Source: Rhizobium sophoriradicis | GTDB lineage: Bacteria > Pseudomonadota > Alphaproteobacteria > Rhizobiales > Rhizobiaceae | Assembly (NCBI RefSeq): GCF_003939025.1 | Contig: NZ_RQIH01000011.1 | Span: 62,001 to 126,000 of the forward strand | DNA: 64,000 nt | Direction: 5' to 3' | Shown: piece after piece, positions 1-8,303 of the stretch | Layout of the letters: every line of letters begins with the position of its first letter | Numbering within the stretch: the stretch's first letter is position 1 | Translations under genes and position numbers: made by a program | The notes under the pieces: model-generated | What the model was told of the DNA's origin: nothing | The model's input: the letters and a program-made list of their open reading frames with translations, nothing else | Database searches by the model: none

Positions 1-381
1 GACATGATTTTCGTGCGGATTTTCAGATGCTTCAGCATGGAAATGTTACCCGGTTGGCCGGGCGTGCCGCACCGGCGCTTTGAAATCAATTGTTACAAAC
101 AGAGCGCTGACGCCTGCATCATGCGATCGGCCGGCGGGTCCGATAACGTCGCCACGAATAAGGGGCACTATTCTTTAATTCCGCCCTAACGTCGGTATGG
201 AGAATGCCCGTAATTTTGAGGAACGAGCTTTACGCCGCAACCCCAGAGAGCCTGATCCTGAGGTGACCCGTAGCGGCCTCTAATGGGAAGGCGGTCGTTC
301 CGGCGTCGGATACACGTATATTCCCCACCGGGCGTGACTCTGTTACATCACTCCAACCCCGCAACCCGAGACTGGATCACG
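1..381. other. No gene recognised at left edge
   Basis: I find no convincing coding region before the solute-binding protein gene at 382. The open frames here lack homology-like features and ribosome binding sites. The stretch probably holds the promoter of the gene at 382 and perhaps sequence belonging to a gene outside the window. Confidence 0.5.
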
Positions 382-1248
382 ATGACCGAATCCAAGCTGG
401 CATCCCTGACGCTGAAGGGGTTTTTTGCGTTCGGGCTATTGCTCGTCTCAAGCCTTGCCGCCCCCGCCCAGCAGGCAGCGCCCTCGCTGCCGCTGCTCTT
501 TGATGCGCGCGAGCGTCTTGCCAGACCCGATCTATCCTCGCTGGTTCGCCTGCGCTTTTTAACCTCGGTCGATTTCCCCCCCTTCAATTTCACCGATCAG
601 AACGGCAAGCTTTCCGGTTTCAACGTCGATCTCGCCCGCGAAATCTGCAGCGAGCTGGAAATATCCGACAAGTGCCAGATCCAGGCGATTCCTTTCGCCG
701 ACCTCAAGGATGCGCTTGCCGCCTCGCAGGGCGATGCCGTCATCGCCGGCCTTGCAGTGACCCCGGAGCTGCGCCGGCAGTTCGTCTTCTCCCGGCCCTA
801 TCTGATGCTGCCGGCGCGTTTCGTGCGCAAGCTTTCGGTACCGGTTGAGGGCAAGACGGCGGCCGCTCTTGCCGGGCGCCCGGTCGGTGTCGTCAAGGGG
901 ACGGTGCACGAGGCGATGCTCGCTGCCTTTTTCCCGGCGCTGAAGGCCCAGACCTTCGACACCAAGGACGCCCTGCTTGCCGCCCTCAAGGACGGCAAGG
1001 TCGATGCCGCCTTCGCTGATGCGCTGCAGCTTTCCTTCTGGGTCTCTTCGCCGGCCTCGGACAAATGCTGCGCGCTGTTTGATGGCCCCTATCTCTCCGA
1101 GCATTTCCTCGGCGAGGGCATGACGATCATGCTGCGGCAGAAGGACAGCGTGCTGACTTCGGCCATCGATCATGCGCTTGCCGCGCTGTCGCGCAACGGC
1201 CGCCTTCAGGAAATCTATTTGCGCTATTTTCCCTACGGCCTCTATTGA
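382..1248 (+). CDS. Periplasmic amino-acid-type ABC transporter substrate-binding protein
   Basis: A 288-residue protein of the family 3 (polar amino acid type) solute-binding fold. It has an N-terminal hydrophobic signal segment (about residues 13-28, ending in an Ala-rich APA site), then the typical SBP_bac_3 opening with VDFPPFNF, GKLSGFNVDLAREIC and the C-terminal NGRLQEIYLRYF. I chose the ATG at 382; an in-frame ATG at 283 would add 33 residues of Arg-rich, non-signal sequence. No permease or ATPase gene is adjacent, so it is either an orphan binding protein or feeds a transporter elsewhere. The ligand cannot be read from the sequence. It converges on the TerB-like gene with a 10-bp gap. 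Confidence 0.85.
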   Translation: MTESKLASLTLKGFFAFGLLLVSSLAAPAQQAAPSLPLLFDARERLARPDLSSLVRLRFLTSVDFPPFNFTDQNGKLSGFNVDLAREICSELEISDKCQIQAIPFADLKDALAASQGDAVIAGLAVTPELRRQFVFSRPYLMLPARFVRKLSVPVEGKTAAALAGRPVGVVKGTVHEAMLAAFFPALKAQTFDTKDALLAALKDGKVDAAFADALQLSFWVSSPASDKCCALFDGPYLSEHFLGEGMTIMLRQKDSVLTSAIDHALAALSRNGRLQEIYLRYFPYGLY

Positions 1249-1258
1249 ACCCAGTGAC

Positions 1259-1672
1259 TTAGCCCTTGCGGAAGCGGGCAATCGCGCTCCGCTCGATCGC
1301 CGCGCAGGTGAGCTTGTCGAGGCCGAGCCGGTCGCGCAGCAGGCTGAGCAGCCGCAGTTCCTCCGCCTTGACCGAGAGATCGGCGGAGGCCACTTCGACA
1401 GCGAGCGCATAGGCTGTGTCGTAGAGTTTTGTCGGGAGCGTGTCGCGGACCGTTTCGAGAACGACGTCGAGGCCCTCAGGCCCGGCAAGCAGCGAGGCGC
1501 AGTCGCGCGCTATCGGTATCAGCCTGTCGTCATCGAAATCCTTGAAAACCGGCAGGAATCCGATCAACTGGCCCATCCTCGTCATCTCACGGTCGTTCAT
1601 CGTGCTGTCGACGGCGGACGCCATCACCATCACGTAGATCAGTGCGTCATGGGCGGAAAGCGGCTTGTTCAT
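1259..1672 (-). CDS. TerB-like (tellurite-resistance family) protein
   Basis: A 137-residue, all-helical, acidic protein. The pattern MNDREMTRMGQLIGFLP and the later VEVASADLSVKAEELRLL matches the TerB/DjlA-N alphaproteobacterial family, whose acidic residues are thought to bind metal. The start at 1672 is preceded by AAGGAA at a good distance; the upstream in-frame codons at 1741 lack such a site. No other ter genes are nearby, so a tellurite phenotype should not be assumed; single-domain members are widespread and mostly uncharacterised. Confidence 0.8.
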   Translation of the reverse strand: MNKPLSAHDALIYVMVMASAVDSTMNDREMTRMGQLIGFLPVFKDFDDDRLIPIARDCASLLAGPEGLDVVLETVRDTLPTKLYDTAYALAVEVASADLSVKAEELRLLSLLRDRLGLDKLTCAAIERSAIARFRKG

Positions 1673-1762
1673 CGGTGATTCCTTTTTCAAATCAGCCGAG
1701 ATTAGGAATTGGCGATGGCCATTACAAGGGACTGGCGGCATCTCGCGTCCTGCGGCGGCCTG

Positions 1763-2476
1763 TCATTTGCGACGCGGGTCGCCGCCGTAAATGCCTTTCT
1801 GCGCCTGTCTCGCCTTCTCGGCGATAGCGTCGAGCGGCGAGCCGGCCGCGGCTTCCGCCCAACCGTTTTCGGCGAGCCATGTGCCGAGATCCTGCGTACC
1901 GAGCCGGCAGGCGGCGGTCGCCATCCCCTTCCATTCCGCCGTCTCGAGGTCGCAGGTGAGGCTGCGGTTGCGCAACAGCTGGCGCAGTGCCGTCTTCGCG
2001 ATCATGCCGCAGGGCCATTGCCGGCTTGCCGGTCCGCATATCCTGTCGGCCGGTGTCGGGACGATGCCGGCAAGCTGAAGCCGGCGCTCGCCAAAGGAAA
2101 GCATGCCGGCATTGTCGGCGACCGGCCGCGCCAGCTCGATCGGCTTCTTCGCGGGCGGCCCCACCGCTTGCCCGCCGGCCAGTTCAGAGGGGCGCGGCGG
2201 ATCGGCAGGCTTCGCCGCCATGGGTTCGGCCGGGGCGGGTGAGGGAGCGGCCGGTTGCGCTGCGCGCGCGATGATTTCGGCATCCGCATCCGAGATCGGC
2301 GCCGACCGGCCTGCCGCCTCGGGGGTGATTTCCGCCGCCCTGTCGGTTGCTGGCGCCTCTACGGTGGTCGTATCCTCGCCGCCCGTGCCGCCGCTGAGCC
2401 TTGCGTCTGCGGCCATTAGCAGGCCGGCCACGACCGCCATTCCTGCGAGACCGGTGAAGACGGCGGCAGGCCGCAT
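1763..2476 (-). CDS. Membrane-anchored thermonuclease (SNase-like) family protein
   Basis: A 237-residue protein with an N-terminal hydrophobic segment (about residues 5-25), a long Ala/Pro-rich linker, and a C-terminal region (about 135-237) resembling the staphylococcal nuclease-like fold. It shows LQLAGIVPTPADRICG, a Cys-rich middle with WPCGMIAKTALRQLL, and the family ending LAENGWAEAAAGSPL...AQKGIYGGD. It probably acts outside the cytoplasm. Several catalytic Arg/Glu positions of true nucleases are not obvious, so activity is uncertain. It lies just downstream of the S24 repressor-like gene on the same strand (11-bp gap) and could be co-transcribed with it. Confidence 0.7.
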   Translation of the reverse strand: MRPAAVFTGLAGMAVVAGLLMAADARLSGGTGGEDTTTVEAPATDRAAEITPEAAGRSAPISDADAEIIARAAQPAAPSPAPAEPMAAKPADPPRPSELAGGQAVGPPAKKPIELARPVADNAGMLSFGERRLQLAGIVPTPADRICGPASRQWPCGMIAKTALRQLLRNRSLTCDLETAEWKGMATAACRLGTQDLGTWLAENGWAEAAAGSPLDAIAEKARQAQKGIYGGDPRRK

Positions 2477-2487
2477 GGAATATCTTC

Positions 2488-3174
2488 CTATTGGCTGGCC
2501 CAGATGATACGGGCGATCCACTCGACGTCGGACAGATCGAGCGTCCGGTTCGCATGTTCGGGATTGAGCGACATCAGCTCGATCGACCTTGGGCTCTGGC
2601 GCAGCAGTACCTTGGCCATCACCTCGCCCTCGCGGGTGCGCACGACGACGCGATCGTTGCGGCGCACCTGCGCGCCGGGCTCGACGATCAGCACGTCGCC
2701 GTCGCGATAGAGCGGCATCATGCTCTCACCCTGCACCTCCAGTGCATAGACGCCCGATTTCTGCGACGGCGCAGCCGGAAACTCGACCACGTCCCAGCCT
2801 TGCCCGGCCGGAAAGCCGCCATCGTCGAAGAAGCCGCCGGCGCCGGCCTGCGCGAAGCCGAGCAGCGGAATGGCGCCACCATGCGGCTGAAACCTGCTAT
2901 CCGGCTGCCGGGCACGCTCGCCGGTCCGTTCTCCCGAAGCGTCGCCCGGTGGCAGGAGGGCGAGAAACTGCTCCATGCTCGCCCCTGTCGCATCGAGCAC
3001 CTTGGCGATCGATTCGGTCGAGGGCCAGCGCAACCGCCCGTCGGCCGAAAGCCGTTTCGACTTGTTGAAGGAGGTCGGATCGAGGCCGGCGCGGCGCGCA
3101 AGGCCGGATGGCGTCAGGTCATGCCGTTCGGCAAGCCTGTCGATCGCCTCCCAGATCTGCTCGTGTGACAGCAT
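2488..3174 (-). CDS. HTH transcriptional regulator with S24 (LexA-like) peptidase domain
   Basis: A 228-residue protein combining an N-terminal helix-turn-helix (about residues 18-62, LTPSGLARRAGLDPTSFNKSKR) with a C-terminal S24 self-cleaving domain (about 100-225). The nucleophile is Ser151 in GESMMPLYRDGD and the general base is Lys188 in EVMAKVLLR. A candidate Ala-Gly cleavage site is at 110-111. It resembles C2/CI-like phage-type repressors found as single copies in rhizobial chromosomes rather than LexA itself. The N-terminal HTH type differs from the winged LexA domain. Targets are unknown; possibly the downstream nuclease-like gene and itself. Confidence 0.85.
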   Translation of the reverse strand: MLSHEQIWEAIDRLAERHDLTPSGLARRAGLDPTSFNKSKRLSADGRLRWPSTESIAKVLDATGASMEQFLALLPPGDASGERTGERARQPDSRFQPHGGAIPLLGFAQAGAGGFFDDGGFPAGQGWDVVEFPAAPSQKSGVYALEVQGESMMPLYRDGDVLIVEPGAQVRRNDRVVVRTREGEVMAKVLLRQSPRSIELMSLNPEHANRTLDLSDVEWIARIIWASQ

Positions 3175-3280
3175 GTGCGCCCGTTTCCGTGCAGCCTATC
3201 CGGGCCGCGCTTCAGCCGGCCGGAAGTGTAACCGACCGGGCGGCGCGCGTAAAGGTAAAGGAGGAATAAAATCCTGCTAT

Positions 3281-3297
3281 CGGCGGTTTCGGCCGCC
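3281..3297 (-). terminator. Weak hairpin downstream of the response regulator gene
   Basis: GC-rich stem GGCGG/CCGCC with a six-base loop just after the stop codon of the regulator at 3299. On the minus strand a T-rich stretch follows only after about 12 bases, so it is a poor intrinsic terminator at best. Confidence 0.3.
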
Positions 3298-3298
3298 C

Positions 3299-3946
3299 TC
3301 AGGCGACCATCGCCATGTTGATCTTGCCGAGCTGGATAACGGCCTGCGTGCGGCTGTCGACATCGAGTTTCAACAGGATTGCCGAGACATGCGCCTTGAT
3401 CGTCGCCTCGGAGACGCCGAGTTCATAGGCGATCTGTTTGTTCAAGAGCCCTTCGGCGAGCATGGTCAGCACCCGGCTCTGCTGCGGCGTCAGCGTGTGC
3501 AGGCGGTGGATCAGGTCGGCGACATCTGGGTCCTGCTCCTGGCCGTCGCGATAGCTTTCGGGTGTGGCGATATCGCCGGCGAGCACCGTCTGGATGCCGC
3601 GGCGAATGTCTTCGATGCCGGAGGATTTCGAAATGAAGCCGGAGGCGCCGAGTTCCAGCGCCCGGCGGATCGTCGTTGCGTCGTCGCTTGCCGAGACGAT
3701 GATGATCGGCAGGCTGGCGAATTCGGCGCGCAATGCCATCAGGCCGGAAAAGCCGCTGACGCCGGGCATGGCGAGGTCGAGCAGCATCAGATCGGCGTCC
3801 GGATGGGCGCCGGCCGCGGTCCGTGCGGCGGCAAAATCGCCGGCTTCGACGATCAACTGGCGACCTTCCATGCCGATGACGGCCTGGCGCAACGCATCGC
3901 GGAAAAGCGGATGGTCGTCCGCAATGATGATGGTCTGTTCCTGCAT
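3299..3946 (-). CDS. LuxR/NarL-family response regulator
   Basis: A 215-residue two-domain response regulator. The receiver domain (1-120) has the acidic pair D10/D11 in IIIADDHPLF, the phosphoacceptor Asp57 in MLLDLAMPG, and Lys107 in GFISKSSG. The LuxR-type HTH is at about 150-200 (LTPQQSRVLTMLAEGLLNKQIAYELGVSEATIKAHV). The start at 3946 gives the standard beginning. No histidine kinase is adjacent. The closest family type by motif is the AgmR/CrbR group, normally partnered with SSF-containing hybrid kinases such as the one at 34525-38028; that pairing is inference. Confidence 0.9.
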   Translation of the reverse strand: MQEQTIIIADDHPLFRDALRQAVIGMEGRQLIVEAGDFAAARTAAGAHPDADLMLLDLAMPGVSGFSGLMALRAEFASLPIIIVSASDDATTIRRALELGASGFISKSSGIEDIRRGIQTVLAGDIATPESYRDGQEQDPDVADLIHRLHTLTPQQSRVLTMLAEGLLNKQIAYELGVSEATIKAHVSAILLKLDVDSRTQAVIQLGKINMAMVA

Positions 3947-4036
3947 CGAAAACTCCCTCCCAAGAGCCCGATCATGCTGCATGCGACGCCGTCCCCACTG
4001 CGATCCATGCATACCTTGCTGATAGATTATATCAGA

Positions 4037-4435
4037 TCAGGTCTTCTGCGGAAGGGGATTGGCCTTTTCCTCGGCCTGGAACTCCTTCACCATCCCCATG
4101 AAACTCTTCATCATCTTCTCCATGATGCTGATCGAGCGCTCGACTTCGGCATCGCTCGGCAGCGCCCGCTCGATGAGGCCGCGCTGTTCGAGCTTGGTCA
4201 CCCGCTCCGAAAGCCGGTCGAGTTCGTCCTCATAGGCCGCCCGCTCGTCGGCTGCCATGCGGCAGACGAGAGCGCCGTCCTTGTCCTGGCAGATCGACAT
4301 GGCGCCGGTCTGGCGGTCGAGCCGGACGAAATGATCGCCGCTCTTTTCCAGCTGGAAGCGGCTCGCATCGGCCTCGGCCGCCACGGCTGCCAGCGGCAGG
4401 AGAACAGCGCCAAGTGTGAGAACCAAAATCTTCAT
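4037..4435 (-). CDS. Secreted small protein, unknown function
   Basis: A 132-residue protein with a clear signal peptide (MKILVLTLGAVLLPLAAVAAE). The mature part has a compact beta-like region with two Cys (CQDKDGALVC), followed by a charged helical/coiled-coil tail (about 75-130, ELDRLSERVTKLEQRG). I recognise it as a type common in rhizobia but cannot name a function. The start at 4435 was chosen because it begins the signal peptide. It is divergent from the DUF952-pyrD unit. Confidence 0.7.
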   Translation of the reverse strand: MKILVLTLGAVLLPLAAVAAEADASRFQLEKSGDHFVRLDRQTGAMSICQDKDGALVCRMAADERAAYEDELDRLSERVTKLEQRGLIERALPSDAEVERSISIMEKMMKSFMGMVKEFQAEEKANPLPQKT

Positions 4436-4551
4436 CGTCTCATCCTCCGGATTTGCTTGTGCGGGTCCTGTTTTTTTAGGCGCCGGGGCGTGGACATTGC
4501 CGCCTCTTTCCGGCAAAGCGCTGGTGATCGAGGACCAGCAATCGCGAGGCC

Positions 4552-4908
4552 ATGATGACCCTGACACCGACCCTTTACAAGATCGTGACGGAACCGCTCT
4601 GGCAGCAAGCCAGACAAAGCGGTGTTTTTCATGGCGCCGGCATCGATCTTAAGGACGGCTTCATCCATTTCTCGACGGCTGACCAGGTCAAGCAGACCGC
4701 TGCCCTGCATTTCGCCGGCCAGTCCGACCTGATGCTGGTTGCCGTCGATGGCGGCCGCCTCGGCGACAAGCTGATCTTCGAACCTTCGCGTGGCGGCGAT
4801 CTGTTCCCGCATCTCTATGCCGAGCTGCCGCTTGCGGCCGTGCTGTGGGAGGTGCGGCTGCCGCTCGATGAGACCGGCGCGCATATTTTCCCGGAGCTGC
4901 AGCCATGA
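4552..4908 (+). CDS. DUF952 family protein
   Basis: A 118-residue protein matching DUF952: IVTEPLWQQARQSG, then DGFIHFSTADQVKQTA and VLWEVRLPLDETGAHIFPEL. The conserved His in FIHFS and the overall pattern are typical. The biochemical role is unknown. An alternative start three bases later (4555) would sit at a better distance from GAGG. Its last four bases overlap the pyrD start (ATGA), so the two are translationally coupled. Confidence 0.85.
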   Translation: MMTLTPTLYKIVTEPLWQQARQSGVFHGAGIDLKDGFIHFSTADQVKQTAALHFAGQSDLMLVAVDGGRLGDKLIFEPSRGGDLFPHLYAELPLAAVLWEVRLPLDETGAHIFPELQP

Positions 4909-5993
4909 TCGATCCCTTCAAGCGTCTCGCGCGCAAGGGCCTCTTCCTGTTCGATCCGGAAACGGCGCACGGCATGTCGATCGCGGCGCTGAAATCCGGC
5001 CTCGTGCCCGCCTGCCAGATCACCGCCGATCCGCGCCTTCGCCAGACCGTCGCCGGCCTCACCTTCGAAAACCCGCTCGGCATGGCGGCAGGCTACGACA
5101 AGAATGCCGAAGTGCCGGAGGCGCTGCTGAGGCTCGGCTTCGGCTTTACCGAGATCGGCACGGTGACGCCGAAGCCGCAAGCCGGCAATCCGCGCCCGCG
5201 CATCTTCCGCTTGGTCGAGGATGAAGCCGTGATCAACCGTCTCGGTTTCAACAATGACGGCCATGACGCCGCCTTCACGCGCCTCGCCGCGCTGACGGGC
5301 AAAGGCATCGTCGGCGTCAATATCGGCGCCAACAAGGACAGCGAGGACCGCATCGCCGATTATGTCGCCGGCATCCGCCGCTTCTATTCGGTCGCGCGTT
5401 ATTTCACCGCCAACATCTCCTCACCGAATACGCCCGGCCTCCGCGACCTGCAGGCGCGCGAAAGCCTTGCGGCGCTGCTGTCATCAGTGCTTGCGACGCG
5501 CGACGAGATGGCGGAGAAATCCGGGCGGAAGGTTCCGGTCTTTCTCAAGATCGCCCCCGATCTGACCGAGGAGGGCATGGACGACATCGCCGCCGAGGCG
5601 CTGGCGCATCCGCTGGACGGGCTGATCGTCTCCAACACCACGCTGTCGCGCGAGGGCCTCAAGGATCAGCGCCACGCCAAGGAGACGGGCGGCCTCTCCG
5701 GCGTGCCGCTGTTCGAAAAGTCGACCGCCGTGCTTGCCAGGATGCGCAAGCGCGTCGGCCCTGATCTGCCGATCATCGGCGTCGGCGGCGTTTCCTCGGC
5801 CGAAACGGCGCTAGAGAAAATCAGGGCGGGCGCCGACCTCGTCCAGCTCTATTCCTGCATGGTGTATGAAGGTCCCGGTCTGCCGGGCAATATCGTTCGC
5901 GGCCTCTCGGCACTGCTCGACCGCGAAAAGGCCGGCTCGATCCGCGAGTTGCGCGACAGCAGGCTCGATTACTGGGCGGCGCGGAAGGTCTGA
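4905..5993 (+). CDS. pyrD: Dihydroorotate dehydrogenase (quinone), class 2
   Basis: A 362-residue enzyme that oxidises dihydroorotate to orotate in pyrimidine synthesis, using FMN and membrane quinone. Class 2 features are the amphipathic N-terminal extension (1-40), the FMN-site segment AAGYDKNAEVPEALLRLGFGFTEIGTVTP, and NISSPNTPGLRDLQ (about 170-183) carrying the catalytic Ser. Further FMN-site segments are VFLKIAPDLTEEG, SNTT and GVGGV. Length is normal. Translation is coupled to the upstream DUF952 gene. Its 3' end overlaps the convergent MATE gene by 25 bp. Confidence 0.97.
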   Translation: MIDPFKRLARKGLFLFDPETAHGMSIAALKSGLVPACQITADPRLRQTVAGLTFENPLGMAAGYDKNAEVPEALLRLGFGFTEIGTVTPKPQAGNPRPRIFRLVEDEAVINRLGFNNDGHDAAFTRLAALTGKGIVGVNIGANKDSEDRIADYVAGIRRFYSVARYFTANISSPNTPGLRDLQARESLAALLSSVLATRDEMAEKSGRKVPVFLKIAPDLTEEGMDDIAAEALAHPLDGLIVSNTTLSREGLKDQRHAKETGGLSGVPLFEKSTAVLARMRKRVGPDLPIIGVGGVSSAETALEKIRAGADLVQLYSCMVYEGPGLPGNIVRGLSALLDREKAGSIRELRDSRLDYWAARKV

Positions 5994-7315
5994 TCGGCCC
6001 GCGGCCTGACCAGCATCGCCAGGAAAAAGCCGCGGAACAGCAGGAAGGCGTTCATCGCCAGCCACAGGCCGTGATTGCCGAAGAGCGGCACGAAGACCGC
6101 GAGCATGGCGAGGTAGCCGACAAAGGACAGCAGCATCCGGTTGCGCATGTCGGCAGACCACGTCGCGCCGATGAAGACCCCGTCCATCAGGAAGGCGAGC
6201 GCGCCGGTCAGCCCCGTCACCGCCGCCCAGGGCAGATAGGTGGCTGCCGCCTGCCGCACCTCGGGCGAGGTCGTCAGCGCTGAGATCAGCCAGGGCCCGG
6301 CGAGGAAGAAGAAGGCGGAAACGATCGCCGCCAGGCCGAAGGACCAGAGGATCGTAAGCTTCAGCCCGCGGTCGAAGGCCGGCCGGTAACGCGCGCCGAC
6401 CGCCCGGCCGGTGATCTGCTCGGCTGCATTGGCCAGCCCGTCGAGATAATAGCTGGAGAGCAGCACGAAATTCATCAGCACAGCGTTTGCGGCAAGCGTC
6501 ACCGCGCCAAAACTGGTGCCGATCCGCGTCATGATGGTGAAGGCGCCGATCAGCACGAAGGTGCGGATCAGGATGTCGCGGTTGAGCGCGAAAAGCTCGG
6601 CCAGCCGGTGCCGGGAAACGATCTCCGCCCATGCCGGCCGATCGGCCTTGGCAAAGCCGTTGAGCACGACAAAAAGCCCAACAAGCGCGCCGGCCGTCTC
6701 GCCGGCCATCGTTCCCCAGGCAACGCCGGCCACGCCCCAGCCGAGCGTCAGGCCGAGATAGATCGACAGCAGGATGTTGATGCCGTTGATGATTGCCTGC
6801 AGCAGCAGCCCGATCTTGCCCTGCCCACGCCCCAGCACGAAACCGAGGATGGCGTAGTTGGCGAGCGCTGCCGGCGCGGCGAGGATGCGGATCGAGAAAT
6901 AGGTGGCGGTCGCCTCGGCGATCGCGCCTTCCGCGCCCATCAGCCGCAGACCCGCCACCTTGAGCAGCGGTGAAAGACAGAGCAGCGCCAGCCCGCAGCC
7001 GAGCGCCGAGATCAGTGCCCTGGCAAAGACCGCCTGCTGTTCGTGCTGGTCCCGCCGGCCATAGGCCTGCGCCGTCAGCCCGGTCGTTGATGCCCGCAGG
7101 AAATTGAAACTGCCCAGGATGAGATCGAAGAGCATTGCACCGATCGCGAGCCCCGCCAGCGCCTCCGGATCCCCCATATGACCGACAACGGCGGTGCTCG
7201 TCAGCCCGAGCAGCGGCGTCGTCAGGAAGCCGAGCGTCATCGGAATAGCGATCGCCAGCACCAGCCGGTGCGTCACGTCGAAAGCGAGCGCGTTGTTGTT
7301 GCTGCGCGTGTCCAT
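5969..7315 (-). CDS. MATE family efflux transporter
   Basis: A 448-residue integral membrane protein with about 12 hydrophobic segments arranged as two six-helix halves. It has the MATE/DinF-type opening VLAIAIPMTLGFLTTPLLGLTSTAVVGHMG and the Gln/Arg-rich loop after TM4. Such proteins export cationic drugs or metabolites in exchange for Na+ or H+. The start at 7315 was chosen; the longer frame to 7423 lacks membrane-protein character. The C-terminus overlaps pyrD on the opposite strand. The substrate is unknown. Confidence 0.9.
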   Translation of the reverse strand: MDTRSNNNALAFDVTHRLVLAIAIPMTLGFLTTPLLGLTSTAVVGHMGDPEALAGLAIGAMLFDLILGSFNFLRASTTGLTAQAYGRRDQHEQQAVFARALISALGCGLALLCLSPLLKVAGLRLMGAEGAIAEATATYFSIRILAAPAALANYAILGFVLGRGQGKIGLLLQAIINGINILLSIYLGLTLGWGVAGVAWGTMAGETAGALVGLFVVLNGFAKADRPAWAEIVSRHRLAELFALNRDILIRTFVLIGAFTIMTRIGTSFGAVTLAANAVLMNFVLLSSYYLDGLANAAEQITGRAVGARYRPAFDRGLKLTILWSFGLAAIVSAFFFLAGPWLISALTTSPEVRQAAATYLPWAAVTGLTGALAFLMDGVFIGATWSADMRNRMLLSFVGYLAMLAVFVPLFGNHGLWLAMNAFLLFRGFFLAMLVRPRADQTFRAAQ

Positions 7316-7322
7316 ACCGGCC

Positions 7323-7841
7323 TCATATCGAGGCGGAATCACCTCGGCTGGAAAGCACCATCGCCCAATAGGGCAGGTTCCTGGAAGATGAATTGTGAGC
7401 GACGGCGACGCCGAGGCCGTCATAGTGTCCCAGCATGTTTTCCAGATGATGCGGCGAGTTGATCCAGGCCGTCACCACTTCATCGACGCTCCGCTGGCCG
7501 GAGGCGATGTTTTCTGCCGCCGGCAGCTGAACGCCGCTCGCCTTGACGCGGGCGCCGAAACTGTCGGTCATCCCCATGATATGCGCCATCTTGCCGGCGC
7601 TTGCCATGCGTTTCGCCTGGAAGAGGGCGGCCGTGCTTGCCGCCGGATCGGCGGACAGCGGCGGCAGGCCGTTCTTGCCTCGGAGCCGATTGACGAGCGG
7701 CAGCACGCTTGCCGTCTCGTCCTCGCCGTTTGAGGGCGGGCCGGCAAGGCGCGGCGCGGTGGTGCAGCCGGCAATTCCGGCGGCGAACGCAAGTCCGGAA
7801 AGACGCAGCAGGCCGCGGCGGGAAAGATCGATGGAGGTCAT
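7323..7841 (-). CDS. CAP (SCP-like) domain lipoprotein
   Basis: A 172-residue exported protein. The N-terminus has a twin-arginine-like SRRGLL and a lipobox ending at Cys26 (GIAGC), so it is probably a lipoprotein. The CAP domain (about 45-168) includes VNRLRGKNGLPPLSADPAASTAALFQAKRMA, the His of KMAHIMG, and SPHHLENMLGHYDGLGVAVAHN. These cytosolic-looking cysteine-rich-secretory-family domains in bacteria are poorly understood. It sits 7 bp upstream of the MATE gene on the same strand and 1 bp from the small membrane protein gene, suggesting a three-gene unit. Confidence 0.85.
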   Translation of the reverse strand: MTSIDLSRRGLLRLSGLAFAAGIAGCTTAPRLAGPPSNGEDETASVLPLVNRLRGKNGLPPLSADPAASTAALFQAKRMASAGKMAHIMGMTDSFGARVKASGVQLPAAENIASGQRSVDEVVTAWINSPHHLENMLGHYDGLGVAVAHNSSSRNLPYWAMVLSSRGDSASI

Positions 7842-7842
7842 G

Positions 7843-8109
7843 TTACCGGTGGTAGCTGAAAAGGCGAAGGATGAGGAAGAGCGGAATGACGATCGTCGCC
7901 CCGAGGAGGAGATAGTCGCCGACGCGCCCGAGCGCTGAAAAACCCCGATGCCAGATTTCCAGGACGAAGTCGCGGAAGCCGTAAATGATGTTCCACGGCG
8001 TCAGGCCGAAGATGGTCATGACGAAGCCGACGATCAGCGACACGACGATGAGTTTTATCAATGTGCGGCCGAGCGAATCGCCGAGGAACCTGTTCACCTG
8101 ATCGGACAT
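7843..8109 (-). CDS. Small membrane protein (DUF6460-like)
   Basis: An 88-residue protein with two hydrophobic helices (about 18-40 and 63-84) separated by an aromatic loop (GLTPWNIIYGFRDFVLEIWHRGFSALG). I chose the start at 8109 because upstream in-frame sequence is not protein-like and AGGAG precedes this ATG. Similar proteins are conserved in rhizobia with no known function. It is the first gene of a minus-strand run leading into the CAP lipoprotein gene. Confidence 0.75.
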   Translation of the reverse strand: MSDQVNRFLGDSLGRTLIKLIVVSLIVGFVMTIFGLTPWNIIYGFRDFVLEIWHRGFSALGRVGDYLLLGATIVIPLFLILRLFSYHR

Positions 8110-8303
8110 GCGCCATCTCCTGTTTGCCCTTGGAATAAGGTTGCGGCGCGCCGCCCGCAAGCCCTTTCCAGAATTGGCCGCTTCGCCTGTGAAATAGGAC
8201 TTGAGTTTTTTTGTGGCCGCCGCCAGATGCGGGCAGACGTATGTCATACAAACTGTGCAGCGGTTTGCGGTAATGACATGCGCAAGAGCCAACAGGTCTA
8301 TTC

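Noticed and set aside
4-189. A 61-residue frame at the left edge
   Set aside because: No ribosome site, no family-like pattern, and atypical composition.
2491-3168. A 225-residue plus-strand frame over the S24 regulator
   Set aside because: Antisense shadow; the minus-strand Ser151/Lys188 motifs are clear.
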